This document shows, one piece after another, positions 45,154 to 56,385 of a stretch of DNA of 64,000 bases (positions are counted from its first letter, which is position 1; each line of letters starts with the position of its first letter). The stretch comes from Bryobacterales bacterium (GTDB taxonomy: Bacteria; Acidobacteriota; Terriglobia; Bryobacterales; Bryobacteraceae): contig JAOAPR010000155.1 in NCBI GenBank assembly GCA_025463005.1, positions 1-64,000 of the forward strand, in the 5' to 3' direction. The notes below the pieces were generated by a model. The model worked only from the letters and a program-made list of their open reading frames with translations. It was not told the DNA's origin and ran no database searches. The translations under genes were made by a program, and so were the position numbers.

Positions 45154-46890
45154 TTAGCGCTTATCCGCCAGTGCGAACACGTAGATCGAGTTGTACCCTT
45201 TGATGGTCTTGAGGTCCGGAGTCATGGCCGTGAGGGTTCCGGTCAGCGCGCCGTCTCCGGTCATCACCGCGACGTACTGCTTGCCGTTCACCGCGTACGT
45301 GATCGTGCTCACCGAAATCGACCCGCCCAGGATCGTATCCCACAGAACCTTCCCGGTTTCCGAATCGAGCGCCATGAACCGCCGATTTAAGTCGCCCCAG
45401 AACACCAGGTCACCCGCGGTCGCCACTACCGATCCGTTGGTCAGCGAGTGGCCTAAGTAAAATGGCTGGATCTCGCCCGTCGACATGTTGATTTTCGCCA
45501 CGCCGGCCATCTTGTTCGGCTCAGATTTCGGACCGGAAACTGGTGTCCGGCCCCGGCTCACGCCCATGTCAAGGCAGTTGTCGTTATAGGGCACGTACAG
45601 CGAGTTGGTCTTCGGACTGTACGCAGTGGGCCAGTAGCTTCTGGTGTTGTAGAAGCAGATGGTGTGGTTCTTTTCGCCTTTGTCCTTGAACACCAGGTCC
45701 CAGTTGATTTCCGTTTTCCCGGTTTTCCCATCGATATTTTTGATCAGGAAGTTGGGGGTGTCATAGGGAAACGGACTCGCCCATAAAAACTGTCCGTTAT
45801 TGCGGTCCATCGCGAACACGCCGCCGCCTTCACCGACCATCACGGCGATATCGTGCTGCTGGCCTTTCGGGATATCCGGATTCATCCACTTCACGAATTT
45901 TGGATCGGGACTCACGGCCGTTCTCAGCAGCGTCCGTTCGTGGGTGTAGTCTTCGTCCCAGTCGTCGCCAGGCAGATGCTGGTAATACCATTTGAGCTTT
46001 CCGGTCTCCGGATCCAATGCGACCGTAGAATTGCTATAGAGATCCGAGGGCGAAACGCGCGGGATCGCATCGATGTTACCGGCGTGCCGGTCGAGGCGCG
46101 TGTTCGGCGTGGGATTCGCGATGCCCCAGTAAATCACCTTGCGCACCGGATCGTAGGTGCCCGGCAACCCCCAGGTCGACGTGGTTCGCTTTTCCTCCGG
46201 CGCGCCGCCCCAGCTGTCGGGATTCACATCGTTCGGTCCTTGGGCGGTGAAAAACTTCCAAAGCTCGGCGCCGGTCGCCGCATCGTGAGCCGCGATGTAG
46301 CAATTGGCCCGCAATCCGCCGGTGCACGTGCCGCCCGAAATAAACTTGCCGTCCATGGCGATGGAACCCGACGAGTGTCCGCGCGCGTCCGCTACTTTCC
46401 AGCGCGCCGCGCCCGTGCGAGCGTCAATCCCGACGATAAAGTTGTCCGGCGCCATATAGAGGATCACGTCCTGGTAGATGGAGATGGCCTTCGATCGGCC
46501 CGATGGTCCCTGGACGTTGTCCGCGCGGTGCTTGTACTCCCAGATGAGATCGCCATTGGTGGCATCCAGCGCGAGAACCGACGCCGGGGGAGCGATGACG
46601 TACATGATTCCGTCATGCACCAGCGGGATGCTCTCCATAGTGCCGTTGGAGAGGCCGCGGGTCCACGACAGCCCGAGCTGGCCCACGTTCTGCTTGTTGA
46701 TCTGATTGAGCGGGCTGTAGCGCTGCGCGTCGTAGGTGCGGCTGAACATCAGCCAGTCATTCGGACTGGGATTAGTCAGCATCTCCTGCGTGACGGGCTT
46801 GTAATTCTGGACTTGCGCCCGCGCGGGAGTCATGAGTCCCGCCTCTATAAGTGCGATAACGAATGCGATCGAGAGTAGCGTCCTGGTCAT
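45154..46890 (-). CDS. PQQ-dependent alcohol dehydrogenase, methanol/ethanol type
   Basis: MTRTLLSIAFVIALIEAGLMTPARAQVQNYKPVTQEMLTNPSPNDWLMFSRTYDAQRYSPLNQINKQNVGQLGLSWTRGL; HLPGDDWDEDYTHERTLL. Confidence 0.9.
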   Translation of the reverse strand: MTRTLLSIAFVIALIEAGLMTPARAQVQNYKPVTQEMLTNPSPNDWLMFSRTYDAQRYSPLNQINKQNVGQLGLSWTRGLSNGTMESIPLVHDGIMYVIAPPASVLALDATNGDLIWEYKHRADNVQGPSGRSKAISIYQDVILYMAPDNFIVGIDARTGAARWKVADARGHSSGSIAMDGKFISGGTCTGGLRANCYIAAHDAATGAELWKFFTAQGPNDVNPDSWGGAPEEKRTTSTWGLPGTYDPVRKVIYWGIANPTPNTRLDRHAGNIDAIPRVSPSDLYSNSTVALDPETGKLKWYYQHLPGDDWDEDYTHERTLLRTAVSPDPKFVKWMNPDIPKGQQHDIAVMVGEGGGVFAMDRNNGQFLWASPFPYDTPNFLIKNIDGKTGKTEINWDLVFKDKGEKNHTICFYNTRSYWPTAYSPKTNSLYVPYNDNCLDMGVSRGRTPVSGPKSEPNKMAGVAKINMSTGEIQPFYLGHSLTNGSVVATAGDLVFWGDLNRRFMALDSETGKVLWDTILGGSISVSTITYAVNGKQYVAVMTGDGALTGTLTAMTPDLKTIKGYNSIYVFALADKR

Positions 46891-47042
46891 GTCGCCCTCC
46901 TTCAAGGTCTACCGACAGCGTAGTTTACCGCACTCTAAGGTCACGGCGCGGGAGTGGATTGCTTAGGCCGGATCGGGTGAACTGCTAATAGACAGTGTCC
47001 GGGAAGCCCTGTATTCTGAGGCTGCCTGTCCTCCAGGCAACT

Positions 47043-47315
47043 ATGCAACGTTGCAAACAGTGTGAAACCCCCATCGCCAAGAGCGACACGGCCTGCGTTA
47101 ATTGTGGAGAATCGGTAGCGCCGGTAAAAAAGAAGACTGACTTCCGCAAGAAATTCGGCAAGCTGGTCACGGTGATGTTTATACTCTCCGCAGTGCTGAC
47201 TGTGGTGGCGCTGTTTACCAGCTATGTGGGGTCGTTTATAATTTGCCTGAGTGCGACGATTGTGCTTCTGATGGTCAAGAAGTCAGCCGACGAGATGTCT
47301 TCGTCGCAACAATAA
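47043..47315 (+). CDS. Small zinc-ribbon membrane protein
   Basis: MQRCKQCETPIAKSDTACVNCGESVAP (CxxC...CxxC) followed by two hydrophobic helices. Confidence 0.7.
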   Translation: MQRCKQCETPIAKSDTACVNCGESVAPVKKKTDFRKKFGKLVTVMFILSAVLTVVALFTSYVGSFIICLSATIVLLMVKKSADEMSSSQQ

Positions 47316-47354
47316 ACCCCGCCTACCGAACCGCGACAGCCATGGAGCGCTGTC

Positions 47355-49850
47355 TTAAGAAGCGCTTTGCTCCACTACCGGCTCCCCTCGATTAGACGAC
47401 GCCATCGCCAGCGAGCTGGTCTGCTGTTTTACCGTGTACATTCTCCGGTCGGCCTCGGCCAGGAGGACTTCGGCGTCGGCTCCGTCGAAGGGATAAATCG
47501 CAGTGCCCACGCTCATGGAAATACATTGCTCGCTGCACACATTCCAACCAGCCACGTGTGCCACGTTCTGCAGCCGCTCCACGTAGGACCAGCGTAGTTC
47601 CTCGCGCAAGCCCGGCACCACGATCACGAACTCGTCTCCACCCATTCTGGCCACGTAGTCGGATTTCCGGCAGACCTCCTGCAATCCTCTGGCAACCGCC
47701 TGCAGCACTTCGTTGCCCTTCAGGTGGCCGAACCGGTCGTTGACCTGCTTAAATCCGTTCAGGTCGCATACCAGCACTCCCACTGAGGTGTTATCCCTCT
47801 GGGCGCGAGAAAGCTCACGATGAAGATGCAGTTCCAGCGAGCGGGCGTTGGGCACGCCCGTGAGGTGATCGGTGACCGCCAATTTTTCCGTGTCGTGGTA
47901 GCGAAGCGCGCTTTCGACGGCCGGGGCGACCTGCTGGCTGACCGCCTCCAGAAGCCGCAGGTGGTCGCGGTTAAACGCGTGGCGATCCGTATGATAGAGC
48001 GTAAGAACTCCCGCCATACCCTTGGGTCCTATCAGCGGGACAGCCAGCGCCGACTGCAGCTTATAAACCACCACCGAATCGTTCTTGTAACCGAATTCCA
48101 TGCAGGGGTCGCCGTTCATGATCGAAGTGCCATGTTGGATCACCCGGCCCGACAGTCCTTTTTCAATCGGGAATGCATCACGGCCGAACAGGTGGCTATT
48201 CTCACCAACAATCTCGATCGGCTCCAGCTCATCTCCGCGGCTCACGTAAATCGCTAGCGTATCGTGCGCGATCATCTGCTTCACGCGCTCATGGATCGCC
48301 GAGGTGACTTCACTGCCCCCTAAAGAGTGCGTCAGGGCGTTGGCCAGCGTTTGCAATAGCTGTGTCTCCTGCCGCGCGGATACAATCGGGTCCAGAATCG
48401 AATTCGCGCCGGTCCTGGACTCGGCATTCAGAGTCGTGGACAGCTTTCCAAGATCCTTGCTCTGCGCGTCAGCTCCGTCAGCCTTGCCGCGATTCATCAC
48501 CTCGCCCCAGGCCGTTCGCTCGAGTTCGACATAGCGCCGTTGCAGCACGGAAACCACCAGCGGATCGAAGCTTCTTCCTTCTTCTTTAGAGACTCTAGCC
48601 ATCGCCATATCGATGGGCAGGGCGCCGCGATACGGGCGGTCTGAGGCCAGCGCATCCAGACAATCAACGGCTGAGAGAATTCGCGCGCCGATTGGAATCT
48701 GTTCCGCTTTGAGGCCCCGCGGATAACCCGTCCCGTCCCACTTTTCATGATGCGTGGCGACGATTTGCAGCACCGGATCGGGAAAGTTCATGCGTGAGAG
48801 CATCTCCGCGCCGCTCAAAGGGTGCGTTTTCATCTTTTCCCACTCTTCCGGCGATAACGGCCCAGGCTTGAGGAGGATGTGGTCGGGAATCCCCAGTTTG
48901 CCGATGTCGTGCAGCAAGGCGGCGACATTCAGGTGCTCCAGTTGTTCCTCGCTGAGTTTTAGTTCTTCCCCCACGGCCCGGACATAGAATTGAACCCGGC
49001 GCAGATGCATGTGGGTGGTGTGGTCGCGCCCGTCGATCGCAACTGCCAGGGTTTCCAGGGTTCGCTGGTGCAGCGCCGCCAGTTTTTCTAAGCCTCGCTT
49101 CTGCAAGGCAGCCAGCTCTTCGCGATGCTTCGCCTTTGAATTGAACCAGGCGCGAAACGCGGCATCCAAAGCAAACAGCATGGGCAGCGTTACCAGACCC
49201 GCATTCAGCCCGTTGAGAATGGCGGCGCTTCGGATCAGATATGCAAGGTACGCTACTCCCACAAACCAGGGCAACAAGGGCCGGCACTCCTTGCGCAGCA
49301 CATCGGAAAGCGAAACAGCGCTGTCTTTACTCAGCGTCCGTCCCAGACCCCAATTCAGCAGCAGCACCAGCGAGCTGGCGATGACAGGCGCCGGGAACAG
49401 AGCGTTGTACTTGAGCACTGAGAAGGCTTGGTGGACCGTCTGGGCCGCGGCGATGCCGATGGTTCCGCTGGCAAGCGAAAAGACCAAAGTGGTGGGGCGC
49501 GGCAAAGTATTTCCGGCTTCCTGAAGTTGGCCCAGCAGCGAAACCACGCTGGCGATGAACAGCAGTTCCGGAAGGCTCAGATCTTGGATGGCCAGCAACA
49601 TCACCAGGAAACCGGCGGGAATCGCGTTGCGATGCGTAGTGAGTTTCAGCCCCAGGGCAGCAATAATGGCGCAGAGCAGGTAATAGAGAAAATCGCTTAG
49701 ATGGCGCGCATCCGCCTGAGCAAGGTTGATCAGGCCGACGGCGGTCCCTGCGCAGATATAGACCGCCATCAACGCCTGTCGGTGGTTGGGAGGAGTTTTC
49801 ACTGGTGATCCACTAAATGCACGTCGCACGCCATCACGCAGCGTGCTCAT
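47355..49850 (-). CDS. Membrane-anchored HD-GYP - GAF - GGDEF protein
   Basis: HDIGKLGIPDHILLKPGPLS, HHEKWDGTGYPRGL (HD-GYP); central GAF-like region; RKSDYVARMGGDEFVIVVPG (RxxD I-site + GGDEF). ORF opens at 50000; MSTLRDGVRRAF at 49850 is the likelier start. Confidence 0.9.
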   Translation of the reverse strand: MSTLRDGVRRAFSGSPVKTPPNHRQALMAVYICAGTAVGLINLAQADARHLSDFLYYLLCAIIAALGLKLTTHRNAIPAGFLVMLLAIQDLSLPELLFIASVVSLLGQLQEAGNTLPRPTTLVFSLASGTIGIAAAQTVHQAFSVLKYNALFPAPVIASSLVLLLNWGLGRTLSKDSAVSLSDVLRKECRPLLPWFVGVAYLAYLIRSAAILNGLNAGLVTLPMLFALDAAFRAWFNSKAKHREELAALQKRGLEKLAALHQRTLETLAVAIDGRDHTTHMHLRRVQFYVRAVGEELKLSEEQLEHLNVAALLHDIGKLGIPDHILLKPGPLSPEEWEKMKTHPLSGAEMLSRMNFPDPVLQIVATHHEKWDGTGYPRGLKAEQIPIGARILSAVDCLDALASDRPYRGALPIDMAMARVSKEEGRSFDPLVVSVLQRRYVELERTAWGEVMNRGKADGADAQSKDLGKLSTTLNAESRTGANSILDPIVSARQETQLLQTLANALTHSLGGSEVTSAIHERVKQMIAHDTLAIYVSRGDELEPIEIVGENSHLFGRDAFPIEKGLSGRVIQHGTSIMNGDPCMEFGYKNDSVVVYKLQSALAVPLIGPKGMAGVLTLYHTDRHAFNRDHLRLLEAVSQQVAPAVESALRYHDTEKLAVTDHLTGVPNARSLELHLHRELSRAQRDNTSVGVLVCDLNGFKQVNDRFGHLKGNEVLQAVARGLQEVCRKSDYVARMGGDEFVIVVPGLREELRWSYVERLQNVAHVAGWNVCSEQCISMSVGTAIYPFDGADAEVLLAEADRRMYTVKQQTSSLAMASSNRGEPVVEQSAS

Positions 49851-50130
49851 AAACCGGTTAAGCTCATTTCGAAGTAAGCGGATAGCGCCCCTTGGATCTT
49901 TCGCAATTGAAGCCGGAATATGGAGTGCGACAGTTCGTCGCGCCGCGCTCGGCCAGAATGTCTCAATCGGCCGCTGGCGCGAGATCGAATGAAGGTGCAA
50001 TACATTGGTCGAGAACAGATCGACATGGCGGTTGCCAAACTTCAGGTACTAAGCAGGATCACGGAGTGCGGCCTAATGGTAATCGCGCCAGACCTCGCAC
50101 AGGCCGAAACCCTGCGCTGCACGCTTAACA

Positions 50131-50136
50131 TACAAT
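50131..50136 (+). promoter_or_regulatory. Candidate -10 (TACAAT) 6 nt upstream of ATG, leaderless arrangement
   Basis: TACAATgggcgcATG at the start of the PD40 gene. Confidence 0.4.
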
Positions 50137-50142
50137 GGGCGC

Positions 50143-51636
50143 ATGAAACCCTCAGGATGCGTCGCAACTTTCGCGATCCTGGGAATCAGCGCGCTCGGTC
50201 AGACTCCCCCGGCGGCATTCGGGTTGTTCGAATCGCACGGCGATGTCGGCGCGGTGCTGCACGAAGGCTCGGCTGTCCACGATGCGGCAAAGAGCATCTA
50301 CACGCTCACCGGCAGCGGCGAAAACATGTGGTCCACCGCGGATGAATTTCAGTTCGTCTGGAAGAAGGTCTCGGGCGACGTTTCGCTGGCGGCGGATATT
50401 TCATTTCCCGACAGCGGCGGCGATCCGCACAAAAAGGCGGTCCTGATCATTCGCCAGAGCCTGGACCCGGATTCCGCCTACGCCGATGTGGCGCTGCACG
50501 GCAACGGACTCACCTCGTTACAGGCGCGCGACGAGAAAGGTGCGGCTACCCACGAAATCCAGTCCAATACTTCTGGACCCAAACGCATCCGTCTACAGAA
50601 AATCGGCCAGTATTTCTACATGTCCGTGTCCGGAGCGGGCGACGATCTCCGTTTCGCCGGCGGATCCATGCGCGTGAAGCTGGAAGAGCCGTTCTTCGTC
50701 GGAATAGGTATGTGCGCCCACAATAAGGATGTCGTCGAGACGGCTGTGTTCTCGAAAGTCGAGCTGGTGACTGGCGCGCAGCCAGGGCCGGTCCGTCAGC
50801 CGGCGTTCTACAGCACGCTCGAAACGATTACCGTGGCCTCGACCGATCGCCGCGTGGTCCGTGTTTTTCCGGGGCGGATCGAAGCGCCCAACTGGACCCC
50901 GGACGGCGCCTCACTCCTGTTTAATGGCAACGGCCGGCTGCAGAAGATCGCCGTGGGGGGCGGCGACGTGCAACTGATCGACACGGATTTCGCCACTCGC
51001 CTGACCAACGACCACGGCATTTCCCCCGATGGAACGCTGCTCGCCATCAGCGATCAGTCGCAGGAGCAGCGGCGCTCGCTGATCTACACTGTCCCGATCG
51101 AGGGCGGCCCGCCCACACGCATCACCAAGGAATCGCCCTCGTACTGGCACGGCTGGTCGCCGGACGGCAAGACGCTGGTGTTCGTCGGCGACCGCAACGG
51201 GAACGTCGATATCTACACGATCCCGGTGGACGGCGGCGACGAAACTCGCCTGACCACGGCAGAGGGGATCGACGACGGACCGGAATTCTCGCCCGACGGC
51301 GCCTACGTCTACTTCAATTCCGACCGTACCGGCACGATGCAAATCTGGCGCATGCGGCCGGACGGATCCAGGCAGGAACAGGTCACCTCGGACGAGTACA
51401 ACAATTGGTTCCCGCACATTTCCCCGGACGGCCGGCGCATGGCGTTTCTCACTTATGGGAAAGATGTTATCGGGCACCCGGAAAACAAGGACGTCATGTT
51501 ACGGATCATGACCTTAAATGATCTACGCGTCACCGTGCTGGCGAACGTTTTCGGCGGGCAGGGGACCATCACTGTGTCCTCATGGTCTCCCGACAGCAAG
51601 CGGCTCGCGTTCGTGAGCTACCAGTTCATCCCTTAG
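50143..51636 (+). CDS. Secreted TolB/PD40 beta-propeller protein
   Basis: [81 protein letters not shown]. Confidence 0.88.
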   Translation: MKPSGCVATFAILGISALGQTPPAAFGLFESHGDVGAVLHEGSAVHDAAKSIYTLTGSGENMWSTADEFQFVWKKVSGDVSLAADISFPDSGGDPHKKAVLIIRQSLDPDSAYADVALHGNGLTSLQARDEKGAATHEIQSNTSGPKRIRLQKIGQYFYMSVSGAGDDLRFAGGSMRVKLEEPFFVGIGMCAHNKDVVETAVFSKVELVTGAQPGPVRQPAFYSTLETITVASTDRRVVRVFPGRIEAPNWTPDGASLLFNGNGRLQKIAVGGGDVQLIDTDFATRLTNDHGISPDGTLLAISDQSQEQRRSLIYTVPIEGGPPTRITKESPSYWHGWSPDGKTLVFVGDRNGNVDIYTIPVDGGDETRLTTAEGIDDGPEFSPDGAYVYFNSDRTGTMQIWRMRPDGSRQEQVTSDEYNNWFPHISPDGRRMAFLTYGKDVIGHPENKDVMLRIMTLNDLRVTVLANVFGGQGTITVSSWSPDSKRLAFVSYQFIP

Positions 51637-52667
51637 GTGATATGGGCGCCGGTGGTGCCCACGTAGACCGTGAACAACGACTGGCTGGCGGTCATGAACA
51701 ACCGATTCCGCTTGGTGCCTCCGAAACACACGTTCGCGCAGTTCTCCGGCAGGCGGATCATGCCGATGGGTTCCCCGCTGGGGGCGACGATCTGAACGCC
51801 CGGAGGCGCTCCTGCCCACAGGTTTCCGTCTACATCGCAACGCATGCCGTCGGCCGCTCCGTTTGAAAACTGCACGAACCGTTTTCCGTTGCGCAGCTTG
51901 TTGCCCTCCATATCCCACACTTTGATCTCACGGCCGGATCCGGTATCGGCCACGTACAGTTTCTTATAGTCGGGCGAAAAGCAGATGCCGTTTGGCTGGT
52001 CTAGCTCGTCCGTGATTTTCTCTATTTGCGCGGACTTGGGATCCACCCGATAGACCGCTTGCTTGATCTCCGGTGTCGCACGGAAACCTTCGTAGTCTCC
52101 GTTGATGCCGTAAGTAGGATCGGTGAACCAGATGCCTCCATCCGGATGAACTACGATGTCATTCGGCGAGTTGAGCCGCTTTCCTCCGAATTTATCGGCG
52201 ATCACGGTGACGGTTCCGTTGTATTCGTAGCGCGCTACCCGACGGTTGCCGTGCTCGCAGGCAAGCTGCCGCCCCTCGAAGTCGAACGTGTTGCCGTTGC
52301 TGTAACCAGAAGGATTGCGGAACACCGTGACCCGTCCGTCTTCCTCTGTCCACCGCATCTGGACATTGTTGGGGATGTCGCTCCACAGGAGGTAACGGCC
52401 GACACCGTTCCAAGCCGGACCCTCCGCCCAGAGCGTGCCAAAGTAAATCCTCTTTATGGTGGTGTTGCCGATCATGTACCGGCGAAAGCGATTATCCACA
52501 GCAACGATATCGGGGTCGGGATAGCGCACCGGCGTCTGTCCGGACCAGTCGCGCGGCGCGGGGGTTCCAGCCGCGGGTTGCTGAGCAACTTGTTGGGCGT
52601 GTCCCGAAAGTGCCGCGGTGGCGCCCACTGCGGCGGTGAGAAAGGTCCGGCGGTCACATGTCGTCAT
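51633..52667 (-). CDS. TAT-exported SMP-30/gluconolactonase-like protein
   Basis: [71 protein letters not shown]. Confidence 0.92.
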   Translation of the reverse strand: MTTCDRRTFLTAAVGATAALSGHAQQVAQQPAAGTPAPRDWSGQTPVRYPDPDIVAVDNRFRRYMIGNTTIKRIYFGTLWAEGPAWNGVGRYLLWSDIPNNVQMRWTEEDGRVTVFRNPSGYSNGNTFDFEGRQLACEHGNRRVARYEYNGTVTVIADKFGGKRLNSPNDIVVHPDGGIWFTDPTYGINGDYEGFRATPEIKQAVYRVDPKSAQIEKITDELDQPNGICFSPDYKKLYVADTGSGREIKVWDMEGNKLRNGKRFVQFSNGAADGMRCDVDGNLWAGAPPGVQIVAPSGEPIGMIRLPENCANVCFGGTKRNRLFMTASQSLFTVYVGTTGAHIT

Positions 52668-52764
52668 AGTTTCAAGGATTATATATCAACCGGCACAGCG
52701 CGGAACCACTAGCGAGTGATCCGCATGTAACCCGTTTGTTATCTGCGGTCACTGACTCAACTGG

Positions 52765-52781
52765 GGCAGTCAGTGACTGCC
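52765..52781. promoter_or_regulatory. Operator-like palindrome upstream of TonB-receptor gene
   Basis: GGCAGTCA-G-TGACTGCC, 8-bp perfect arms. Confidence 0.35.
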
Positions 52782-52889
52782 ACTTGACCTTCCTCTATGT
52801 CGGATTCGCCCCCTCACGTGTTAGGGTGGGGCTCGACTCTCAGCGTCCTCCCCATGTTCATCACCCCGTCGTTTGTCCAAGGCTCAGGA

Positions 52890-55800
52890 ATGATTCGCTG
52901 GCTCTTCGCCGTTGCGCTTACTTGCGTTCCCCTCGCTCAAGGCGCCGTAACGGGACGAATCACAGGCTCCGTAAAGGACGTCAGTGGTGGAGCGATCCCC
53001 GGGGCCGTGCTGACCGCCACGAACACCGCTCAGAACGTCCAAATCAAGACCACCACGGATGCCAAGGGGGACTATGCGTTCCCCAGCCTCCCGGTAGGAA
53101 ACTATGAGGTCCAATGTGCGTCCCGCGGTTTCCGCACCGAGAAGCGAATCGGCCTGGTGATTGACGCGAACGCTGCCGTCCAATTGGATCTAACCCTGGA
53201 GTTAGCCCAACACACAGACGAGATCACGGTTTCGGATACCACCGAACAGGTTCACGTGGAAACTGTGAGCACGCAATTGGGCGATGTCGTCACGGGCAAG
53301 CAGATGACCACGGTGGCCCTGAACGGCCGTAGTTTCACCGATCTGCTTGCGCTCCAGCCGGGTATCGTGCCCACGACCACTCAAGACCCCGAGTCGATCG
53401 TGATGGCAGGAGCCTCGGTGGCGATCCAGCCCTCGGGGACGCTCAATCCTGGCAACCAGTCCATTAGTGGCCAACGCGAGGACTCGAATGGGTTTCTAGT
53501 CAACGGGGGCGATGTCAAAGAACTAATGAACGGTGGAACTTCGGTAGTGCCGAATCTCGATTCCATCGCCGAATTCCGGATTCTAACGAACAACTTCGAC
53601 GCCGAGTATGGAAATTACGCGGGCGGAGTGGTCAACGTGATCACCAAATCCGGCTCCAATCAGCTTCATGGTAGCGGCTTTGAGTTCCTGCGCAATACCT
53701 CCCTGGATGCCCGCAACTTCTTTTCACCTGAGCGCAGCTTCTATCGCCAGAACCAGTTCGGTGGGACACTGGGAGGGCCCATAAAACAGAACAAACTGTT
53801 TTTCTTCGGCGACTATCAGGGCACCCGCCAGAGCCAGGGGCTCGATACCGGATTGATTGCCGTTCCCACCCTTGATGAGCGAAACGGAATCATCCCCGGC
53901 TTGACGGGCGAAGTGAGTGGCCCGTATCTCGCCGACCTCCTCACCCAAAAACTCGGATACACCGTCACAGCCAACGAGCCGTACTCCAGCGTTTTCCCGA
54001 ACGGCGTCATTCCGCAGCGCGTCTGGTCGGAACCCGCCAAGCACCTCCTGGCGTTTATCCCGAAGCCGAACATCGGAGATTCCAGTTTTGCCACCGGCGC
54101 GTTTGGAAAGATTCTGCACGATAACAAAGGCAGCGGCCGCGTGGATGGTAATAGTGACCGGTGGGGACAGCTGACAGCATATTACTACCTCGACAACTAT
54201 AACTTGGATAATCCTTATCCCACTGGTCAGGGCGGGGCGAATGTCCCCGGGTTTTCCGCATTGAACGCAGGACGCTCCCAGCTCATCAACCTGTCTCAGA
54301 CCAGAACCTTCGGGCCCACCGCCGTTAATGAAATCCGTCTGAGCTTTATGCGAAGCTTCAACAATGTCGGCAAGCCCGTCGGGGGAGTCGGTCCGAGCTT
54401 GGCCTCACAGGGTTTTGTTACGAGTTCAGGGACTCCAGGGATTGTTCCGCTCGCGCCCGACATCGAAGGCATCGAGAACGTCACTTTAAGTTCAGTGACC
54501 TTCGGAACGCCAACCACAAATTTGACACAGGCCAACAATACCTACGCGGCATCGGACAACTTTTCCAAGGTTCTCGGCGCCCATACCATGAAAACCGGTT
54601 TCCAGTTGAGCTATGAGCAGGTGAATGTCAATCCGAATCCGACCTTCAACGGCGCGTTCACTTTCTACGGATCAGAAACCGGTTCGGATATCGCCGACTT
54701 CCTGATCGGAGTTTCGACCAAATACAACCAAGCGGATTCGCAGACGTATTACGGGCGCCACAAGTACGCCTCAGCGTTTTACCAAGACAGTTGGCGGGCG
54801 ACCTCAAGTCTAACCCTGAATTTTGGGCTTCGATGGGATCTGATGCAGTACTGGTCAGAAAAGTACAACCAGATTCCGACCTTTAATCTGGGTCAGCAGT
54901 CGAAGGTCTTTCCTGACGCGCCTAGGGGCCTGGTTTATCCGACCGACGAGGGAGTTCCGAATACCTTGGTCCCGCAAGGAAACCGTTTCGCCCCGCGTTT
55001 CGGAATCGCCTACTCACCGTCCACATCAGGCGGACTCCTTGGCAAGATCATCGGGGGACCGGGCAAAACCAGTATTCGTGCAGGGTACGGAATGTTTTAC
55101 ACGGTGATTCAGGGCAACACGATTGCGATCGATGAACCGCAGCCGCCGTATGGTCTGAGTTACACGGGCAGCGGAACACTTTTCGCGACCCCCTTTATCG
55201 ATGCGGCGGATGGCAAAGTTCACACCCAGCCGTTTCCCTTGGTGTTCCCGCCGCTGAACACCACTGTTACGAATCCCACCAAGGGCATCGATTTTTCGCG
55301 CTTCCTTCCTCAGGCTGGAATGACCACCCCGTACCGCGGCAACACCTACCCCTATAACGAGAACTACTTCTTCGCGATCGAGCGTCAACTGGGGATGAAC
55401 ACCCTCGCAAGCGTCAGCTACGTCGGATCGCAGGCTCATCACCTGCTGCTGGTTTACTCGGCGAACCCCGGGAATCCGGCTCTTTGCGTGGCTCTGAGCA
55501 AGCCTAGCGCTGTTCTTCCCGGCACTCCGACATGTGGACTGGACGGCGAAGATACGACATATCACACCGTGGACGGTAGGACCATCCAGGGCACCCGCGG
55601 ACCATTCGGCCCCAATTTCAGCAATAACGATTTTCAAGGCAGCTTTGGAAACTCCAGCTACAATTCCTTGCAGGCGAGCATTCGTCACTCCGCCAACGGA
55701 CTCGATCTGATGCTGGCATACACCTACAGTAAATCGTTGGACCAGGCCTCGAGTATTTCTGACCCGGTTGATCCCTTCAACCACAAGCGGACACGCGCAC

Positions 55801-56369
55801 TTTCAGCATGGGATCTGACCGATAATCTGGTAGCAACATATTCCTATCAGTTTCCCTTTGATCGTTTCTCGAACCGGATGAAGCCTCTTACGCGTGGATG
55901 GCAAGTCTCTGGTATCACCCGGATCAGCTCGGGCTTCCCGGTTACAATATCCAGCGATCAGGACACTTCTCTGCAGGGAAGCTCGCCCAATGGCGTGAAT
56001 AACCACTTCATGGACTTGCCGGACTATACTCCGGGGAATCTCAATCTAAACGGCAATCCGCGGAACGGACTCCCGTATTTCAATACCGAGCTTTTCACCC
56101 GGGCGACTCTTGGCACTCCCGGATCGGCGTCGCGGCGGACGATTCATGGGCCCGGGATGCTGAACTTCGATATCTCCTTGATGAAATCGTTCAAGCTCAC
56201 CGAATCGAAAACGTTGCAATTCCGGTGGGAAACCTTCAACACGTTCAATCACGCACAGTTCTTTGGTCCCTCGGCGGTGAACGGGGACTTCGACAGCGGT
56301 CTTTTCGGACAGGTTGTCAAGGCCGCACCGCCACGACTGATGCAGCTCGCGCTGAAGTTTACGTTCTGA
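52890..56369 (+). CDS. Oar-like TonB-dependent receptor with carboxypeptidase regulatory-like domain
   Basis: MIRWLFAVALTCVPLAQGAVTGRITGSVKDVSGGAIPGAVLTATNTAQN...; NGRSFTDLLALQPGIV; NYAGGVVNVITKSGSNQLHGSGFEFLRNTSLDARNFF. Start trimmed from 52797. Confidence 0.92.
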   Translation: MIRWLFAVALTCVPLAQGAVTGRITGSVKDVSGGAIPGAVLTATNTAQNVQIKTTTDAKGDYAFPSLPVGNYEVQCASRGFRTEKRIGLVIDANAAVQLDLTLELAQHTDEITVSDTTEQVHVETVSTQLGDVVTGKQMTTVALNGRSFTDLLALQPGIVPTTTQDPESIVMAGASVAIQPSGTLNPGNQSISGQREDSNGFLVNGGDVKELMNGGTSVVPNLDSIAEFRILTNNFDAEYGNYAGGVVNVITKSGSNQLHGSGFEFLRNTSLDARNFFSPERSFYRQNQFGGTLGGPIKQNKLFFFGDYQGTRQSQGLDTGLIAVPTLDERNGIIPGLTGEVSGPYLADLLTQKLGYTVTANEPYSSVFPNGVIPQRVWSEPAKHLLAFIPKPNIGDSSFATGAFGKILHDNKGSGRVDGNSDRWGQLTAYYYLDNYNLDNPYPTGQGGANVPGFSALNAGRSQLINLSQTRTFGPTAVNEIRLSFMRSFNNVGKPVGGVGPSLASQGFVTSSGTPGIVPLAPDIEGIENVTLSSVTFGTPTTNLTQANNTYAASDNFSKVLGAHTMKTGFQLSYEQVNVNPNPTFNGAFTFYGSETGSDIADFLIGVSTKYNQADSQTYYGRHKYASAFYQDSWRATSSLTLNFGLRWDLMQYWSEKYNQIPTFNLGQQSKVFPDAPRGLVYPTDEGVPNTLVPQGNRFAPRFGIAYSPSTSGGLLGKIIGGPGKTSIRAGYGMFYTVIQGNTIAIDEPQPPYGLSYTGSGTLFATPFIDAADGKVHTQPFPLVFPPLNTTVTNPTKGIDFSRFLPQAGMTTPYRGNTYPYNENYFFAIERQLGMNTLASVSYVGSQAHHLLLVYSANPGNPALCVALSKPSAVLPGTPTCGLDGEDTTYHTVDGRTIQGTRGPFGPNFSNNDFQGSFGNSSYNSLQASIRHSANGLDLMLAYTYSKSLDQASSISDPVDPFNHKRTRALSAWDLTDNLVATYSYQFPFDRFSNRMKPLTRGWQVSGITRISSGFPVTISSDQDTSLQGSSPNGVNNHFMDLPDYTPGNLNLNGNPRNGLPYFNTELFTRATLGTPGSASRRTIHGPGMLNFDISLMKSFKLTESKTLQFRWETFNTFNHAQFFGPSAVNGDFDSGLFGQVVKAAPPRLMQLALKFTF

Positions 56370-56385
56370 GCGCCGCGCAAGGTAG

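Noticed and set aside
45853-46878. 341-aa plus-strand ORF opposite the PQQ dehydrogenase
   Set aside because: Antisense shadow ORF.
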